Positions 16,205 through 25,247 of a DNA stretch of 64,000 bases are shown here, in pieces. The stretch covers positions 124,001 to 188,000 of the forward strand of contig NZ_JBQKGG010000002.1 in the NCBI RefSeq assembly GCF_052118925.1, read 5' to 3'. Under the pieces are notes generated by a model. That model saw only the letters and a program-made list of their open reading frames with translations. It was not told where the DNA came from and did no database searches. Within the stretch, counting starts at the first letter, position 1, and each line of letters opens with the position of its first letter. Made by a program: the position numbers and the translations under genes. The DNA comes from Lientehia sp934351765. Its GTDB lineage: Bacteria > Bacillota > Clostridia > Lachnospirales > Lachnospiraceae.

Positions 16205-17140
16205 ATGATAATCACAGTCACAATGAATCCGGCCATCGACAAAACGCTGGATGTAAACGGATTTCAGGCCGGAAATGTCCACCGGGTTACAAAAGTCATC
16301 CAGGACGCCGGTGGAAAAGGCATCAACGTATCAAAAACCATTCATGCCCTGGGCGGCTCCACCATCGCTACCGGTTTTCTGGGGGGAAACTCCGGCCATA
16401 TGATCGAGCATGCGCTGGAGGATATGGATATCGGCCACGATTTTATTCATATCGACGGTGAAACACGCACCAACATCAAAGTAGTCGATACCACAAAAAA
16501 AGGCTTTGTAACCGAGTTTAACGAACCAGGCCCGGAGATCACCCGGCAGAACATCGATGCTCTGGTAAAAAATCTGGAGGAGCTGGCACGCCCCTCTTCG
16601 ATCTTTGCATTCTCCGGCAGCGTCCCCGCCAGTGTTCCAAGAGATATTTATGCGTATCTGACCCGAAAACTGCGGAAACGCCAGGCAACCGTCATGATCG
16701 ATGCCTCCGGCGATCTGCTGAAGGAATCCATCAAGGCAAAACCGTTTCTGATCAAGCCCAACGTCTTTGAGCTTGCCGGTCTGTTCGGTCTTGAAGGCGA
16801 GCTTTCCACCGACACCATCGTGGATCTTGGAAAAGAGCTTTTAGGAAAGGGAATCAATACCATCGCGGTCTCCCGCGGACAAAACGGCGCTGTTTTTCTG
16901 GATCACAACAGGGTGTTTACGGTCAGCGGTATCCAGATCCAGGCCCATTCCACAGTCGGATCGGGTGATGCCATGTTAGCCGCCCTGGCTTATGGACTGG
17001 ACACAGAGCTTCCCTATGAAGACTCCGCAAAGCTGGCCATCGCCGCCTCCGCGGGTGCCTGCACCACCATCGGAACAAAGCCGCCCGCAAGAGAGCTGGT
17101 AGATGAACTGGTAAAAGAAGTGAACTTGACTTATTTATAA
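16205..17140 (+). CDS. fruK: 1-phosphofructokinase (PfkB family)
   Basis: Phosphorylates fructose 1-phosphate to fructose 1,6-bisphosphate. 311 residues. It opens with MIITVTMNPAIDKTLDVNGF and carries the substrate motif GGKGINVSKTIHALGG (about residues 37-52) and the ATP/catalytic motif STVGSGDAMLAALAYG (about 249-264). Tagatose-6-phosphate kinase is the close alternative, but NPAIDKT and overall length favour FruK. No PTS permease or DeoR regulator accompanies it, which is unusual for fruK. It is monocistronic and has a terminator. Confidence 0.85.
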   Translation: MIITVTMNPAIDKTLDVNGFQAGNVHRVTKVIQDAGGKGINVSKTIHALGGSTIATGFLGGNSGHMIEHALEDMDIGHDFIHIDGETRTNIKVVDTTKKGFVTEFNEPGPEITRQNIDALVKNLEELARPSSIFAFSGSVPASVPRDIYAYLTRKLRKRQATVMIDASGDLLKESIKAKPFLIKPNVFELAGLFGLEGELSTDTIVDLGKELLGKGINTIAVSRGQNGAVFLDHNRVFTVSGIQIQAHSTVGSGDAMLAALAYGLDTELPYEDSAKLAIAASAGACTTIGTKPPARELVDELVKEVNLTYL

Positions 17141-17160
17141 ATTTTCCGGATTTTTAAGTA

Positions 17161-17216
17161 AAAACGCCTGCCCGGTTTCTCCATCTGGATCCGCCGGACA
17201 GGCGCTTCTTTTATTT
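17161..17216 (+). terminator. Terminator of fruK
   Basis: ACGCCTG(C)CCGG pairs with CCGG(A)CAGGCG and is followed by CTTCTTTTATTTC. It lies about 20 bases after the stop. Confidence 0.75.
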
Positions 17217-17245
17217 CTCAGGAAACTGCATCCTATGAAACTAAA
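17209..17245. repeat. Palindromic repeat family, decayed copy 3
   Basis: TTTTATTTCTCAGGA (17209-17223) and TCCTATGAAACTAAAA (17231-17246) are an imperfect version of the palindromes at 6148 and 9320. Again it follows a terminator hairpin. Confidence 0.6.
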
Positions 17246-17276
17246 AACTATGATTTTCAATTCCGATTTAATCTGC

Positions 17277-18818
17277 CTATTTTCTCACCAGCAGGGATTT
17301 TCCGGTCATTTCCTTAGGCTGCTCCAGTCCCATAAGCTCGATCAGCGTCGGTGCGATGTCTGCCAGACAGCCGCCCTCTCTCAGACTGTAAGCAGGATCT
17401 GCATTTACCAGAATGAACGGAACAGGGTTTGTGGTATGAGCAGTGTAAGGCTCTCCGGTCTCATAATCCACCAGCTGCTCTGCATTTCCATGATCTGCAC
17501 AGATGAACATCTGGCCGTTCACTTCCTTTATTGCCTCCACAGCCTTTCCGACACACTCATCTACTGTTTCCACAGCCTTGATAGCAGCTGCTTCCACACC
17601 GGTATGACCAACCATATCCGGATTTGCGAAGTTAATAATGATCACATCATACTTTCCGGAACGGATTGCGCCAGTCAGCTTATCACATACCTCATAGGCA
17701 CTCATCTCCGGCTGGAGATCATAAGTCGCAACCTTGGGGGATTTTACCAGAATCCGGTCTTCTCCTGCGTTAGGTGCCTCCACGCCTCCATTGAAGAAAA
17801 AGGTTACGTGGGCATATTTCTCAGTCTCAGCAATTCTTGCCTGGGTCATATGCTTTGCAGCCAGAAATTCACCAAAGGTATTGGTAATCTCTACTTTATG
17901 GAAGGCAACCAGCTTGTTGGGAATGGTCACATCATATTCGGTGAAGCATACATAGGTAGTCACTACCCTCTCGCCGCGGTCAAAGCCGTCAAACTCATCG
18001 GCACAGAACACTCTGGTCAGCTCTCTTGCGCGGTCGGGACGGAAGTTAAAGAAGATCACGGAATCGCCGGTCTTGATGGTCGCCACAGGCGCGCCGTTTT
18101 CCATTACAACCGTGGGAACTACGAACTCATCGGTCACACCCTCATCGTAGGAATCCTGGATCAGTTTTACCGGATCGGTTCCCGTCTTGCCCTCGCCCCT
18201 GGTGAGTGCCTTGTAGGCAAGCTCTACACGATCCCAGCGGTTATCACGGTCCATGGCATAGTAACGGCCGCTTACGGAAGCCACCTTACCGACACCAAGC
18301 TCGTTCATCTTCTCTACCAGCTGTGCCACATAATCCTTTCCGGAAGCCGGAGGGGTATCACGGCCGTCCAGGAAGCAGTGAACATATACCTTGGAAAGTC
18401 CCTCTCTCTTAGCCAGCTCCAGAAGACCGAAGATATGGGTGATATGGCTGTGCACGCCGCCATCAGAAACCAGTCCGTACAGGTGAAGGGCAGAATCATT
18501 CTTCTTGCAGTTTGCCACAGCTTCGGCAAACGCTTCATTCTTAAAGAAATCGCCGTCCTGGATCTCCTTGGTGATTCTGGTAAGATCCTGGTATACGATC
18601 CGGCCTGCGCCCATATTCATATGACCAACCTCAGAGTTGCCCATCTGTCCGTCGGGAAGTCCCACTGCCAGCCCGCTCGCATTGCCCTTTACAAAAGGAC
18701 AGTCCTTCATTAACGCATCCATAACCGGGGTCTTTGCTTCATATACGGCGTTGCCGTCATGGCGGTCATTGAGGCCGTATCCATCGAGGATCATCAGTAC
18801 CGTAGGTTTTTTACTCAT
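17277..18818 (-). CDS. gpmI: 2,3-bisphosphoglycerate-independent phosphoglycerate mutase
   Basis: Interconverts 3- and 2-phosphoglycerate in glycolysis with two metal ions. 513 residues from MSKKPTVLMILDGYGLN, the usual size. The phosphoserine intermediate is in MGNSEVGHMNMGAGR (Ser about residue 61). Metal ligands are seen in DGRDTPP, the NFANPDMVGHTG block and FICADHGNAEQ. The ATG at 18818 is chosen because AAGGAG lies 7 bases before it; the ATG six bases earlier is too close. Monocistronic, with its own promoter, and separate from the gapA-pgk-tpiA block. Confidence 0.95.
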   Translation of the reverse strand: MSKKPTVLMILDGYGLNDRHDGNAVYEAKTPVMDALMKDCPFVKGNASGLAVGLPDGQMGNSEVGHMNMGAGRIVYQDLTRITKEIQDGDFFKNEAFAEAVANCKKNDSALHLYGLVSDGGVHSHITHIFGLLELAKREGLSKVYVHCFLDGRDTPPASGKDYVAQLVEKMNELGVGKVASVSGRYYAMDRDNRWDRVELAYKALTRGEGKTGTDPVKLIQDSYDEGVTDEFVVPTVVMENGAPVATIKTGDSVIFFNFRPDRARELTRVFCADEFDGFDRGERVVTTYVCFTEYDVTIPNKLVAFHKVEITNTFGEFLAAKHMTQARIAETEKYAHVTFFFNGGVEAPNAGEDRILVKSPKVATYDLQPEMSAYEVCDKLTGAIRSGKYDVIIINFANPDMVGHTGVEAAAIKAVETVDECVGKAVEAIKEVNGQMFICADHGNAEQLVDYETGEPYTAHTTNPVPFILVNADPAYSLREGGCLADIAPTLIELMGLEQPKEMTGKSLLVRK

Positions 18819-18875
18819 AATCATTCTCCTTTATCTCTATGGTTTTCCAAATGAAACCGTTTGTTTCCACCGTGC

Positions 18876-18904
18876 ATTGTACCTTATTTTTTTGTCCGGC
18901 GCAA
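18876..18904 (-). promoter_or_regulatory. Promoter of gpmI
   Basis: On the minus strand TTGCGC (18899-18904), 17 bases, TACAAT (18876-18881). Confidence 0.6.
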
Positions 18905-18937
18905 GCCCCGATGCAGAAAATCTTTCCTGCAGATACC

Positions 18938-18963
18938 AAAAGGACGCCTGTTTCCAGGCGTCC
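18938..18963 (-). terminator. Terminator after the cysteine desulfidase gene
   Basis: Perfect stem GGACGCCTG/CAGGCGTCC with a GAAA loop, followed on the minus strand by TTTTGG. It ends the probable cysteine operon. Confidence 0.85.
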
Positions 18964-19065
18964 CTATCCATATACCTTCCCCAAAATGCCTGTTCAGGCA
19001 CCCACGAACAAACTTTTAAGTTTCTGTTTCTCCGGTTTTCCCCAAAACCGCAGACTCAGAACCTC

Positions 19066-20334
19066 TTATTTTCCAAGCATGATGTTCAGAATTTCCACAT
19101 CAGTGGATTTCATTCCTTCACGTCCCATACGTCCAATGTTGCGGATGGTCTGTTCCATATCTTCTACGACCATGCCTTCGCCGGGCTTGAAGCTCCGGTC
19201 TCTCTTGGCCAGCTCATAACCCAGAAGACCTGCCTCCACAGCACTTGCAATCTTTGATGCACAGGAGGACTTTGCACCGTCACATACCATGCCGCCGATG
19301 GTGCTGATGGCATTGATAATGGTATGGCCGATCACATCCAGAGATGCTCCGTCAATGTAGGCAATACCGCAGGCTGCGGAGCATCCGGCGCTGGTTGCAC
19401 CACAGTAAGCAGACAGGTTACCGATGTAACGTTTCTGATGTAAGGAAAGGAGGTTTGCCAGAGTCAGTGCACGCAGCATTTTTTCTTCCGAACAGCCAAC
19501 CTTTTTTGCATAGACTAAGATGGGCATGCTGACAGTAATTCCCTGATTTCCGCTTCCGGAGTTGATCACAACGGGAAGTGCACAGCCGCTCATACGGGCA
19601 TCAGAGCCTGCCGCTGCCATGGCTTTTGCCTTAATTCTCCAGTCTGAATCACCGTTTACCTCCAGAAGTGTCTGTCCAACCATGGAGCCCCAGGGATTTG
19701 CAAGACCTTCTTTTGCAATGGCTTCATTATAATCCAGCTGACGCTGCATCAGAGGCTTTACATCCTCCAGCTCTACGGTGTTTGCAAACTCATAAATATC
19801 TTTCAGGTTCAGCTTGCTCTTGTCACCCTGGGATCCGGCCTCCAGATCATCCTGAGAAAACAGAACCTTTCCGTTCTTCTCGATCCTGGAAATATGATTG
19901 TGCTTTGTCTTTACTTCAACGATGGCGCTTTCCTCTCCCGCAAATACTTCGGCACGGATGTAAAGATTTTCCTCACCCTCCTGAAGATGGCAGTCGCACA
20001 TACCGGATTTTACCAGTTCTCTTGTCTTTTCAATCTGCTCTTCGGTTACACTGTTCACAACTTCCAGCTCCAGATCTTCCCGACCGCCGACAACACCTAA
20101 AACAGCTGCCACGTCGATACCCATCTGTCCGCCGGAATTGGGAACTACTACGCCTTTTACGTTTTTCACGATATTGCCGCTGCAATACATGTCCATACGT
20201 TCAGGCATCTTGCCCAGTACAGCCCTTGCCTTGGCTGCTGCGAATGCCACGGCAATGGGCTCCGTACAGCCCATGGCGGGCAACAGCTCTGCCTTTAAAA
20301 TTGTCAGATAGTTGTCGTAAATGTTCCTTTCCAT
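19066..20334 (-). CDS. L-cysteine desulfidase-like protein (serine dehydratase alpha family, UPF0597)
   Basis: 422 residues. Members such as CyuA split L-cysteine into sulfide, ammonia and pyruvate using a [4Fe-4S] cluster. The family hallmark MGCTEPIAVAFAAAKAR is at residues 21-37. Further marks are VPNSGGQMGIDVAAVLG, INSGSGNQGITVSMP, and cysteines in AYCGATSAGCSAACG and GAKSSCASKI that can ligate the cluster. It follows livF after a GC-rich hairpin at 20382-20413 that lacks a T run, so read-through from the transporter genes is likely. Substrates other than cysteine (for example serine) are possible. Confidence 0.85.
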   Translation of the reverse strand: MERNIYDNYLTILKAELLPAMGCTEPIAVAFAAAKARAVLGKMPERMDMYCSGNIVKNVKGVVVPNSGGQMGIDVAAVLGVVGGREDLELEVVNSVTEEQIEKTRELVKSGMCDCHLQEGEENLYIRAEVFAGEESAIVEVKTKHNHISRIEKNGKVLFSQDDLEAGSQGDKSKLNLKDIYEFANTVELEDVKPLMQRQLDYNEAIAKEGLANPWGSMVGQTLLEVNGDSDWRIKAKAMAAAGSDARMSGCALPVVINSGSGNQGITVSMPILVYAKKVGCSEEKMLRALTLANLLSLHQKRYIGNLSAYCGATSAGCSAACGIAYIDGASLDVIGHTIINAISTIGGMVCDGAKSSCASKIASAVEAGLLGYELAKRDRSFKPGEGMVVEDMEQTIRNIGRMGREGMKSTDVEILNIMLGK

Positions 20335-20381
20335 ACTTTGGTACCTCTTTCCTTTCCTATCAGAAATGTTCCATACAGACC

Positions 20382-20413
20382 GCAGCCCCGCCTGAAGCTC
20401 AGGCGGGCCGCTG
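20382..20413. other. Hairpin between livF and the desulfidase gene
   Basis: Inverted repeat CCCGCCTGA/TCAGGCGGG without a T tract on the minus strand. More likely an mRNA-stabilising or processing hairpin than a strong terminator. Confidence 0.6.
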
Positions 20414-20439
20414 TATAGGGTAAATATAATATGTTACTT

Positions 20440-21165
20440 TTATGCACCCAGGTAAGCTTTCTTTACCTCGGGGTTCACAAGCAGTTCCTGACCGGTTCCC
20501 TGGAGTGTAATGTTTCCAGTTTCCATTACATAACCACGGTCTGCAATGGAAAGCGCAACCGATGCATTCTGCTCGATCAGTAAAATTGTTTTTCCCATGT
20601 CCCGGATCTTTACGATCAGTTCGAAGATATCTTCGATGACAATGGGGGCAAGACCAAGGGAGGGCTCGTCCAGCATCACGATGTCAGGATCCATCATCAG
20701 ACCTCTGGCAATCGCAAGCATCTGCTGCTCGCCGCCGGATAAGCTTCCGCCTGCCTGCTTATAACGTTCCTTCAGTCTGGGGAACAGCGTATACTGCTCT
20801 TCCACCAGTTCCTGAAATCTTGCTTTTGTCATATTCTTGTTTCCAAGAGCACCTGCCCGCAGGTTTTCATAAACGGACAGAGCCGGGAAAATCTTACGTC
20901 CCTCCGGCACGTGACACATGCCCATGTGAACGATCTTGTTTGCATGAAGCTTTGTAATATCCTGGCCCTTGAAGGTGATCTTGCTTCCGGGGCGTTTCTC
21001 TACCAGGTTGGAGATCGCCATCAGCGTAGAAGTTTTTCCGGCGCCATTGGAACCGATCAGGGTAACGATCTCACCCTTATTGATCTCCAGATTTACATTG
21101 CTCAGTGCAATGATATAACCATAGTTTACCGACAGATTCTCAACCTTTAACAATGTCTCAGCCAT
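20440..21165 (-). CDS. livF: Branched-chain-amino-acid-type ABC transporter ATP-binding protein LivF
   Basis: 241-residue ATPase. Walker A is GSNGAGKTS (about residues 38-46), the signature is LSGGEQQMLAIARGL, Walker B is DIVMLDEPSLGLAP, and the switch His lies in LLIEQNA-type sequence with Q in place. The LivF-type C-terminal end is short (GQELLVNPEVKKAYLGA). Its start overlaps the livG stop by 8 bases. It energises uptake together with LivG. The true substrate may be a cysteine-related compound, given the flanking genes. Confidence 0.93.
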   Translation of the reverse strand: MAETLLKVENLSVNYGYIIALSNVNLEINKGEIVTLIGSNGAGKTSTLMAISNLVEKRPGSKITFKGQDITKLHANKIVHMGMCHVPEGRKIFPALSVYENLRAGALGNKNMTKARFQELVEEQYTLFPRLKERYKQAGGSLSGGEQQMLAIARGLMMDPDIVMLDEPSLGLAPIVIEDIFELIVKIRDMGKTILLIEQNASVALSIADRGYVMETGNITLQGTGQELLVNPEVKKAYLGA

Positions 21166-21958
21166 TTACTTTCACCGCCTCTCCGGCAACAATGCCCTTA
21201 CCGAAGTAAGCCTCCTGGACTTCCTTGTTTGCCTTGATCTCATCAGGTGTTCCCTCGCAGAGCTTCTGACCGAAGTTCAGAACCAGAATTCTGTTACAGG
21301 AATTCATAATAAATTTCATATCATGCTCGATAACTGCGATAGTATAGCCCTTTTCATTCAGCATCAGAATAAACTCACGGAGAGACTCGGTCTCATTGGG
21401 ATTCATACCGGCAGCAGGCTCATCGAGAAGCAGGATCACCGGGTCAAGAGCCAGTGCTCTGGCAATCTCAACCTTTCTCTGCATACCGTAAGCCAGGTTG
21501 CCTGCCATGGTATCCTTATAATCTGCCAGTCCGATGGATTCCAGGATCTCCAGGCTCTTCTCTACCGCATATTTTTCGTCTGCCTTATATCTTTTTGTAT
21601 GGAGGATTGCGTCCGCCATGTTGGATTTCGTCTGAATATGGCATCCGATCTTTACATTATCCAGAACGCTCATGAACTTGAATAACTGCAGGTTCTGGAA
21701 GGTTCTTGCCATCTTCTTTCTTGCAATCTGGTCGGGAGTCATCTTTGTGATGTTCTCTCCCTGAAGAAAGATCTCACCCTTTGTGGGGGTATATACACCG
21801 GTACACATGTTAAAGAAGGTTGTCTTTCCGGCTCCGTTAGGGCCGATAATGCCGAAGACATCTCCCTTCATGATCTTCATATCAACCGATTCTACTGCCT
21901 TCAGACCACCGAAGTATTTGCAAATGCCTTTTGCTTCCAGTACAGGAACTTCACTCAT
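21158..21958 (-). CDS. livG: Branched-chain-amino-acid-type ABC transporter ATP-binding protein LivG
   Basis: 266-residue ATPase, MSEVPVLEAKGICKYFGG at the start. Walker A is GPNGAGKTT, the signature region is NLAYGMQRKVEIARALA, Walker B is VILLLDEPAAGMNPNE and the switch His is in VIEHDMKF. The long LivG-type C terminus ends with ANKEVQEAYFG. The start at 21958 overlaps the livM stop as TAATG and is preceded by GGAGGAAAGG; a longer reading upstream lies inside livM. Confidence 0.93.
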   Translation of the reverse strand: MSEVPVLEAKGICKYFGGLKAVESVDMKIMKGDVFGIIGPNGAGKTTFFNMCTGVYTPTKGEIFLQGENITKMTPDQIARKKMARTFQNLQLFKFMSVLDNVKIGCHIQTKSNMADAILHTKRYKADEKYAVEKSLEILESIGLADYKDTMAGNLAYGMQRKVEIARALALDPVILLLDEPAAGMNPNETESLREFILMLNEKGYTIAVIEHDMKFIMNSCNRILVLNFGQKLCEGTPDEIKANKEVQEAYFGKGIVAGEAVKVNG

Positions 21959-22962
21959 TATGCCTTTCCTCCTTCTGTCTTCTTTGCTTTTTCCTCTTTC
22001 ATCTTGATCTTGCCGCCTGCCAGCATAGACTTGGAGGCACCGATCAGACCCTGAGGACGGATCCACATCATTGCGATGATGAGAATTGCATAGATCACAT
22101 ATCTCCAGCTTTCCAGGAAACGAAGAGCCTCAGTCAGCACGGTAACAACCGCTGCACCAAGGATCGGTCCTGCAAGCGTACCCTGTCCACCAAGAACAAC
22201 CATAGCCAGTACATTGAATCCGGCATCGGTGGTGAACTGAGAAGCCTCAATGTAGTTTACAAACGGTGCATAGGCAACGCCGATCACGCCTGCCCAGAAT
22301 GCTCCGTACATAAAGTTTACAGACTTATAAAAGCTTGTCTCAACACCAAGAGACTTTGCTGCGATCTGATCCTCACGAATCGACATCCATGCACGGCCCA
22401 CACGGGATTTAAGTACACGGTTTGTCACGAACAGGAACAGAACCAGTAAGAATAAGAAGATGAAGTAATAATACTTCGGCTTGAACAGATCCAGACCGAA
22501 GAAGGACGGATAGGGGATCTGCTTGATACCGAGGGAACCGCCGGTAACCGGTGTCCAGGTCTGGGCAATAATACGGATGATTTCCGATGCTCCCAGCGTT
22601 GTGATGGATAAGTAAATACCGTTCAGTCTCAGCGTCGGAAGACTTACGATGAAGCCGACCAGCATAGCCAGGATACCGCCGACGAGCAGCAGAAGCCAGA
22701 AGCTGATTCCGAAATTCTTGGAAAGAGCTGCACTGGTATATGCGCCGATAGCGAAGAAGCCTGCCTGTCCGAGACACATCTGTCCGCTGTATCCATTGAT
22801 CGCATTCAGGGAGCCGGCCAGAGTTGCATACATCATAATATTGCATAAGTAACGGATATAAAGGGTCTTCTTAATCACAAAGGGCAGAATCGCCATGACC
22901 ACAAACAGAGCGAGCAGAACCCACACTTTGTACTTGCTGTAAAATTCTTTCATTTTCTGCAT
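21958..22962 (-). CDS. livM: Branched-chain-amino-acid-type ABC transporter permease LivM
   Basis: 334-residue integral membrane protein with about nine hydrophobic segments. LivM hallmarks include NAINGYSGQMCLGQAGFFAIGAYTSA (residues 53-78), SITTLGASEIIRII and the cytoplasmic coupling stretch RVGRAWMSIREDQIAAKSLGV. The C-terminal tail is lysine-rich. Its ATG overlaps the livH stop codon as TAATG, so it is coupled to livH. It forms the transport channel with LivH. Confidence 0.93.
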   Translation of the reverse strand: MQKMKEFYSKYKVWVLLALFVVMAILPFVIKKTLYIRYLCNIMMYATLAGSLNAINGYSGQMCLGQAGFFAIGAYTSAALSKNFGISFWLLLLVGGILAMLVGFIVSLPTLRLNGIYLSITTLGASEIIRIIAQTWTPVTGGSLGIKQIPYPSFFGLDLFKPKYYYFIFLFLLVLFLFVTNRVLKSRVGRAWMSIREDQIAAKSLGVETSFYKSVNFMYGAFWAGVIGVAYAPFVNYIEASQFTTDAGFNVLAMVVLGGQGTLAGPILGAAVVTVLTEALRFLESWRYVIYAILIIAMMWIRPQGLIGASKSMLAGGKIKMKEEKAKKTEGGKA

Positions 22963-23849
22963 TATACTCTCGCCCCCTTCTTGCTTACGAATCCCTGAGG
23001 TCTGAATAACAGTACAAGGATCAGGAATGCGAACGCGAATACATCACGGAACACGGCTGCACTTGCAACAATACCAAGGTTCTCGATAATACCGATGCAC
23101 AGACCACCAAGGGCAGAGAACCGGATGTCAACCAGACCACCAAGTACGGAAGCTGCGAATGCCTTCATACTGTAGCTGGAGCCCATGGTTGCAGATACGG
23201 AATAATAGTAAATGGAAAGCAGGATACCTGCGATACCACCGAAGCCGCAGCCGATACAGTTTCCGAGAAGCGCCGTCCGCTTCACGTTGATACCCATTAA
23301 ATAGGAAGCATCCTTATTCTGGCTGACTGCACGAAGCATAACGCCCCACTTGGTCTTGTTAAAGAACAGAGTCAAGGCCACAGCCAGTACGATTACCAGA
23401 ATAATAATTACAATCTGAAGAAGCTTGATGTTTAACACTGCTCCAAAAAGGTTAATATTAAACGTCTTATTATCAATGATGTTCAAAACCGGCTTTGTTT
23501 CAGGTCCAAACACGATCTGAGCCAGGTTCTTTAACAGCATACTGATTCCGATGGTACATAAAAGGGAAATATGCCGGGGAGCATTGAAGAAACGCTCATA
23601 GCACAGCTTATAAATCACAATACCGATTACAAAGGAGCCTACAAAGGCTGCCAGAATTGCGAGTGGAAGATTGTTTCCCACTCCCTGGAAAATATAATAT
23701 GCAGAGAAGGCACCTATCATCATAACCTCGCCGTATGTGAAGGTTACCATACCTACTACGCCTACGATAACGGAATAACCAATGGCCATCAGCGCGTAAA
23801 TTGAACCCTGGCAGATTCCGTTAAGGAGCTGATTGAGAATATATCCCAT
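22962..23849 (-). CDS. livH: Branched-chain-amino-acid-type ABC transporter permease LivH
   Basis: 295-residue membrane protein with about eight hydrophobic segments. Characteristic parts are LNGICQGSIYALMAIGYSVIVGVVGMVTFTYGE near the N terminus (split by a loop), the coupling segment AVSQNKDASYLMGINV and the C-terminal end LLFRPQGFVSKKG. GGAGGAAG precedes the start. A GC-rich hairpin separates it from livJ, probably lowering permease expression relative to the binding protein. Confidence 0.93.
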   Translation of the reverse strand: MGYILNQLLNGICQGSIYALMAIGYSVIVGVVGMVTFTYGEVMMIGAFSAYYIFQGVGNNLPLAILAAFVGSFVIGIVIYKLCYERFFNAPRHISLLCTIGISMLLKNLAQIVFGPETKPVLNIIDNKTFNINLFGAVLNIKLLQIVIIILVIVLAVALTLFFNKTKWGVMLRAVSQNKDASYLMGINVKRTALLGNCIGCGFGGIAGILLSIYYYSVSATMGSSYSMKAFAASVLGGLVDIRFSALGGLCIGIIENLGIVASAAVFRDVFAFAFLILVLLFRPQGFVSKKGARV

Positions 23850-23870
23850 GCTCTTCCTCCATTACGAAAG

Positions 23871-23901
23871 AGGGGACGGCGAAATTGCTCACGCCGCCCC
23901 G
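23871..23901 (-). other. Intercistronic hairpin between livJ and livH
   Basis: GGGGCGGCG pairs with CGCCGTCCCC around a 9-base loop on the minus strand, followed by TCTTTCG. This partial terminator or stabilising hairpin is common after binding-protein genes. Confidence 0.65.
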
Positions 23902-23934
23902 CTTCTTGTTCAATGATTTTTACTGATCGTTTTC

Positions 23935-25188
23935 TTACTTGGAATAGTCAAAGCCTTCCAGTACGGTCCATTCGCCGTCCTTAACACCACAGATCATGTA
24001 GTTACGGTTGATGTCGCCATCTTCGGTAAACTTGATCTCGCCGGTAACGCCGGTGTAGGCAGGCAGGTTTGCAAGTGCATCACGGATTGCATCACGAGTG
24101 ATCTCGCCATCGCCGATGGACTTGATTGCCTCAGCGATCAGGTATACACAGTCGTAAGCGCATGCAGGGTGGATAGTAGGAGCGAATCCAGCCTCACCTT
24201 CGAACCATTTTGCCCAAGCAGTCAGCTCTGCATCGTTCGGGTCAAAGAAGAACGGAGAGGTTACGATCAGATTGTTCTGATCGGTTAACTGCTTAGCAAC
24301 CTGCTCAGAGGTTCCAGGCCCTAAAGCAACATGCTTGATCTCCCAGCCTGCAGCATCTGCCTGGTTGAATACCTGAGCAACTGCATCGCCCTGATCCATA
24401 ACAACCAGAACATCGGGATTTACGGACTGCATCTTGGTGATCAGAGCACTGAAGTCCTTCTCACCGGAAGCATACTTCTCAACAGTTACTTCCATGCCCT
24501 CAGCCTCTGCTGCAGGAAGGAAGTTATCGTAGCAGGACTGACCCCAGTCACTGTCTACACGGATAACAGCTACCTTCTTTACTCCAAGGTATTTGCCAAG
24601 GATGTACTTTGCCAGGTAAGGAGCCTCAGCATCCTGACGTCCCATAATACCGAAGCAGTACTTGCTCATGGAAGCGTAATCAGGTGCAGATGCCGTAGGG
24701 CTTAACTGAGTGATTCCGTAACGGTCGCAGATCTCTGCGTTTGCCTTGCAGGCACCGGATGTGAAGTCACCGAGGATTGCCATAATTTCATCGTTCTCAG
24801 CAAAGTCAGTTGCCATTGTGGAAGATGTAACCGCATCACCCTGGGTATCCTTGATATCAATTTCCAGTTTGTAGCCGTTTGCGCCGCCGGCAGCATTGAT
24901 CTCCTCGATTGCTTTGTTAAAGCCGATATCAAAGCCCTTGCCGTACTCAGCGTAGTTGCCGGTCAGAGGTGCCAGGCCGCCTAACTTAATGGTACCCTTG
25001 AAATCACCGCTTGCAGCTGCCTTTGTTTCCTTGCTGTCGTCTGCTGCCTTTGTTTCTCCAGCCTTTGTCTCTTCAGCTGCCTTTGTTCCGGCAGCGGTTG
25101 TCTCTTTCTCGTTCTTGGAACCGCATCCAGCTAATGCAGATACAGCCATTACAACGGAAAGAGAAAGTGCTAAAACCTGTTTTTTCAT
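23935..25188 (-). CDS. livJ: ABC transporter substrate-binding lipoprotein (LivJ-like)
   Basis: 417 residues. Signal peptide MKKQVLALSLSVVMAVSALA with the lipobox LAGC (Cys at residue 21), then a low-complexity Thr/Lys/Glu/Ala linker to about residue 62. The periplasmic-binding-protein type I fold starts at IKLGGLAPLTGNYAEYGKG and includes ILGDFTSGACKANAEIC and TQLSPTASAPDY. It captures the ligand outside the membrane for LivHMGF. The fold binds branched-chain amino acids but also other small ligands. GGGAGG precedes the start, 60 bases after the ATC-hydrolase-like gene. Confidence 0.93.
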   Translation of the reverse strand: MKKQVLALSLSVVMAVSALAGCGSKNEKETTAAGTKAAEETKAGETKAADDSKETKAAASGDFKGTIKLGGLAPLTGNYAEYGKGFDIGFNKAIEEINAAGGANGYKLEIDIKDTQGDAVTSSTMATDFAENDEIMAILGDFTSGACKANAEICDRYGITQLSPTASAPDYASMSKYCFGIMGRQDAEAPYLAKYILGKYLGVKKVAVIRVDSDWGQSCYDNFLPAAEAEGMEVTVEKYASGEKDFSALITKMQSVNPDVLVVMDQGDAVAQVFNQADAAGWEIKHVALGPGTSEQVAKQLTDQNNLIVTSPFFFDPNDAELTAWAKWFEGEAGFAPTIHPACAYDCVYLIAEAIKSIGDGEITRDAIRDALANLPAYTGVTGEIKFTEDGDINRNYMICGVKDGEWTVLEGFDYSK

Positions 25189-25247
25189 GTTTCTACCTCC
25201 CTTTTTTATAATGTGAGCATGCTCGCCTCATTCTTCCATTATACTTC

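Noticed and set aside
17235..18713. 492-residue plus-strand open frame opposite gpmI
   Set aside because: Antisense to a clear phosphoglycerate mutase; no ribosome site or recognisable domain.
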